Origin: an uncultured Pseudobdellovibrionaceae bacterium
Lineage (GTDB): Bacteria > Bdellovibrionota > Bdellovibrionia > Bdellovibrionales > Bdellovibrionaceae
Assembly: GCA_937900305.1 (NCBI GenBank)
Contig: CALCCV010000360.1
Location: forward strand, 1 to 5,644
Length of the DNA: 5,644 bases
Direction of reading: 5' to 3'
Shown here: positions 4,860 through 5,644 of the stretch, piece after piece
How positions within the stretch are numbered: the stretch's first letter is position 1
Layout of the letters: every line of letters begins with the position of its first letter
Translations under genes and position numbers: made by a program
Notes under the pieces: model-generated
The model's input: only the letters and a program-made list of their open reading frames with translations
Databases searched by the model: none
Told to the model about the DNA's origin: nothing

Positions 4860-5644
4860 ATGATGCGAGTTTGCAAGGTTTGGAATTACTTCGTTATTTT
4901 GGGAGTGCTATTTGTCATCGTGGCGAGCCTAGTTACTTCAAGAGGACGCGGGAATTTGGACGGTCAGTCCGGGATGACAGATTTTTCTTCGCAGACTGGT
5001 CAAAAAACAGCCTCTCAGAAATTGTGGCAAAGTTTTATGGCTGGGGCGATGCCGCTTGAGTGGGTCCGAGCCGAGTGTGGTTCCGACGATCTGGGTTCGC
5101 CGTGTTCGCAGTCTTTACAAAAATCTTTGACGAACTTTCGCGATTTTACAAGGGAACAAGTTTGTTTTCCAAAAGGTTTGTTTGAGCGCTGGCTCGGCAA
5201 GTATTTTCAGAAATTGAATTACGTGCGATCCCTGGAAACGAATATGAGCCGCCAACTTTGTGTGCTTGATGGCATGGAAGATTCTAGGTGCGATGGGTTT
5301 GACCATGAAAATGCCGAAGTTGAGCAGCAGTCTGCAATGTATTATGGAGAGCTTTTTGCCGGCCGAAAAAATAGAGCAAACTATGAACTCCAAACGATGG
5401 CGCAAGAGCTGTCGGGCTCTATTCCTGAAGGGACTTGTAGGTCTAAAAAGCCAATTGATCACCTGCGGAATGCAGGCATTGCGCTACGTTTTGTTAAGGA
5501 GTGGACGGGCAATGAGGCGATTTCAGAAATCTGGGGAGCCGGCGATATGGCCTCGCTGGCAAAAGATTTGTCAAAAAAATGGAGACACGAAAATCAAGTT
5601 TGTGAATGGTGCACTCAAGCCGGCACTCGCGATTTGGATCGATG
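4860..5644 (+). CDS. Membrane-anchored cysteine-rich protein, 3' end outside window
   Basis: The frame is open from 4860 to the window end, 261 complete codons with no stop, so only the N-terminal part is seen. The start is one of two consecutive ATGs (4860, 4863); GGGGA at 4856-4860 lies just before the second, and an in-frame TGA at 4851 excludes a longer version. A basic tip (R3, K6) and a hydrophobic stretch of about residues 8-26 form a signal anchor or signal peptide, so the rest should face the periplasm or outside. Eight cysteines follow (73, 82, 102, 134, 144, 193, 248, 251), an even number that suits disulfides; the last pair is CEWC. The body is mostly polar and helical with many aromatic residues. 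I do not recognise the family and see no catalytic motif. Shorter frames on either strand over this region are shadows. Confidence 0.85.
   Translation, partial: MMRVCKVWNYFVILGVLFVIVASLVTSRGRGNLDGQSGMTDFSSQTGQKTASQKLWQSFMAGAMPLEWVRAECGSDDLGSPCSQSLQKSLTNFRDFTREQVCFPKGLFERWLGKYFQKLNYVRSLETNMSRQLCVLDGMEDSRCDGFDHENAEVEQQSAMYYGELFAGRKNRANYELQTMAQELSGSIPEGTCRSKKPIDHLRNAGIALRFVKEWTGNEAISEIWGAGDMASLAKDLSKKWRHENQVCEWCTQAGTRDLDR

Noticed and set aside
4850..5059. Plus-strand ORF of 69 codons starting at an ATG just before the cysteine-rich gene
   Set aside because: Out of frame with the 261-codon open frame, which has a convincing membrane segment and ATG-ATG start.

Overview
The window is about 5.6 kb of bacterial chromosome with moderate GC content and Gram-negative-style exported proteins: two likely lipoproteins and one membrane-anchored, cysteine-rich protein. 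The mix of a housekeeping repair cluster with an S1 protease carrying a cysteine-rich tail would suit a Bdellovibrionota-like or other deltaproteobacterial-type genome. This is a guess from protein style only; nothing here fixes the taxon.

Left part (1-1782): three minus-strand genes lie close together and read in the order class I SAM methyltransferase, DUF924 protein, peptide-methionine (S)-S-oxide reductase MsrA. Gaps of only 23 and 34 bases suggest one transcript. The longest open frames of all three begin with TTG. An internal ATG is a better start in each case: a well-placed Shine-Dalgarno supports it for the methyltransferase and msrA, while the DUF924 start is ambiguous.

Middle (1783-3247): a divergent plus-strand gene encodes a small putative lipoprotein. 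Its best promoter match would place the transcript start at the ATG itself. About 450 bases without an intact gene follow. They hold a 40-codon minus-strand fragment resembling the N-terminus of an IS3-type OrfA transposase, which breaks off at a perfect 7-bp inverted repeat. Next comes a short plus-strand ORF (73 aa) with no visible ribosome binding site and open frames running upstream of it, so it may be the 3' part of a damaged gene.

Right part (3248-5644): a minus-strand gene encodes an exported chymotrypsin-fold (S1) serine protease with an intact catalytic triad and an unusual C-terminal six-cysteine module ending in CC. Upstream of it are interleaved inverted repeats and a second transposase remnant, resembling the C-terminus of an IS91/IS801-type transposase. 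From 4860 to the window end runs an open plus-strand gene of 261 codons with no stop in the window. It encodes a protein with an N-terminal membrane segment and eight exported cysteines; I do not recognise its family.

Overall, a conserved housekeeping cluster on the left gives way to an accessory zone on the right, where two unrelated transposase fragments bracket the small ORF and the protease. I see no RNA gene, CRISPR array or complete mobile element. The most interesting items are the protease with its CC-ended tail, the possible leaderless lipoprotein mRNA, the two transposon fossils and the unfinished cysteine-rich gene.
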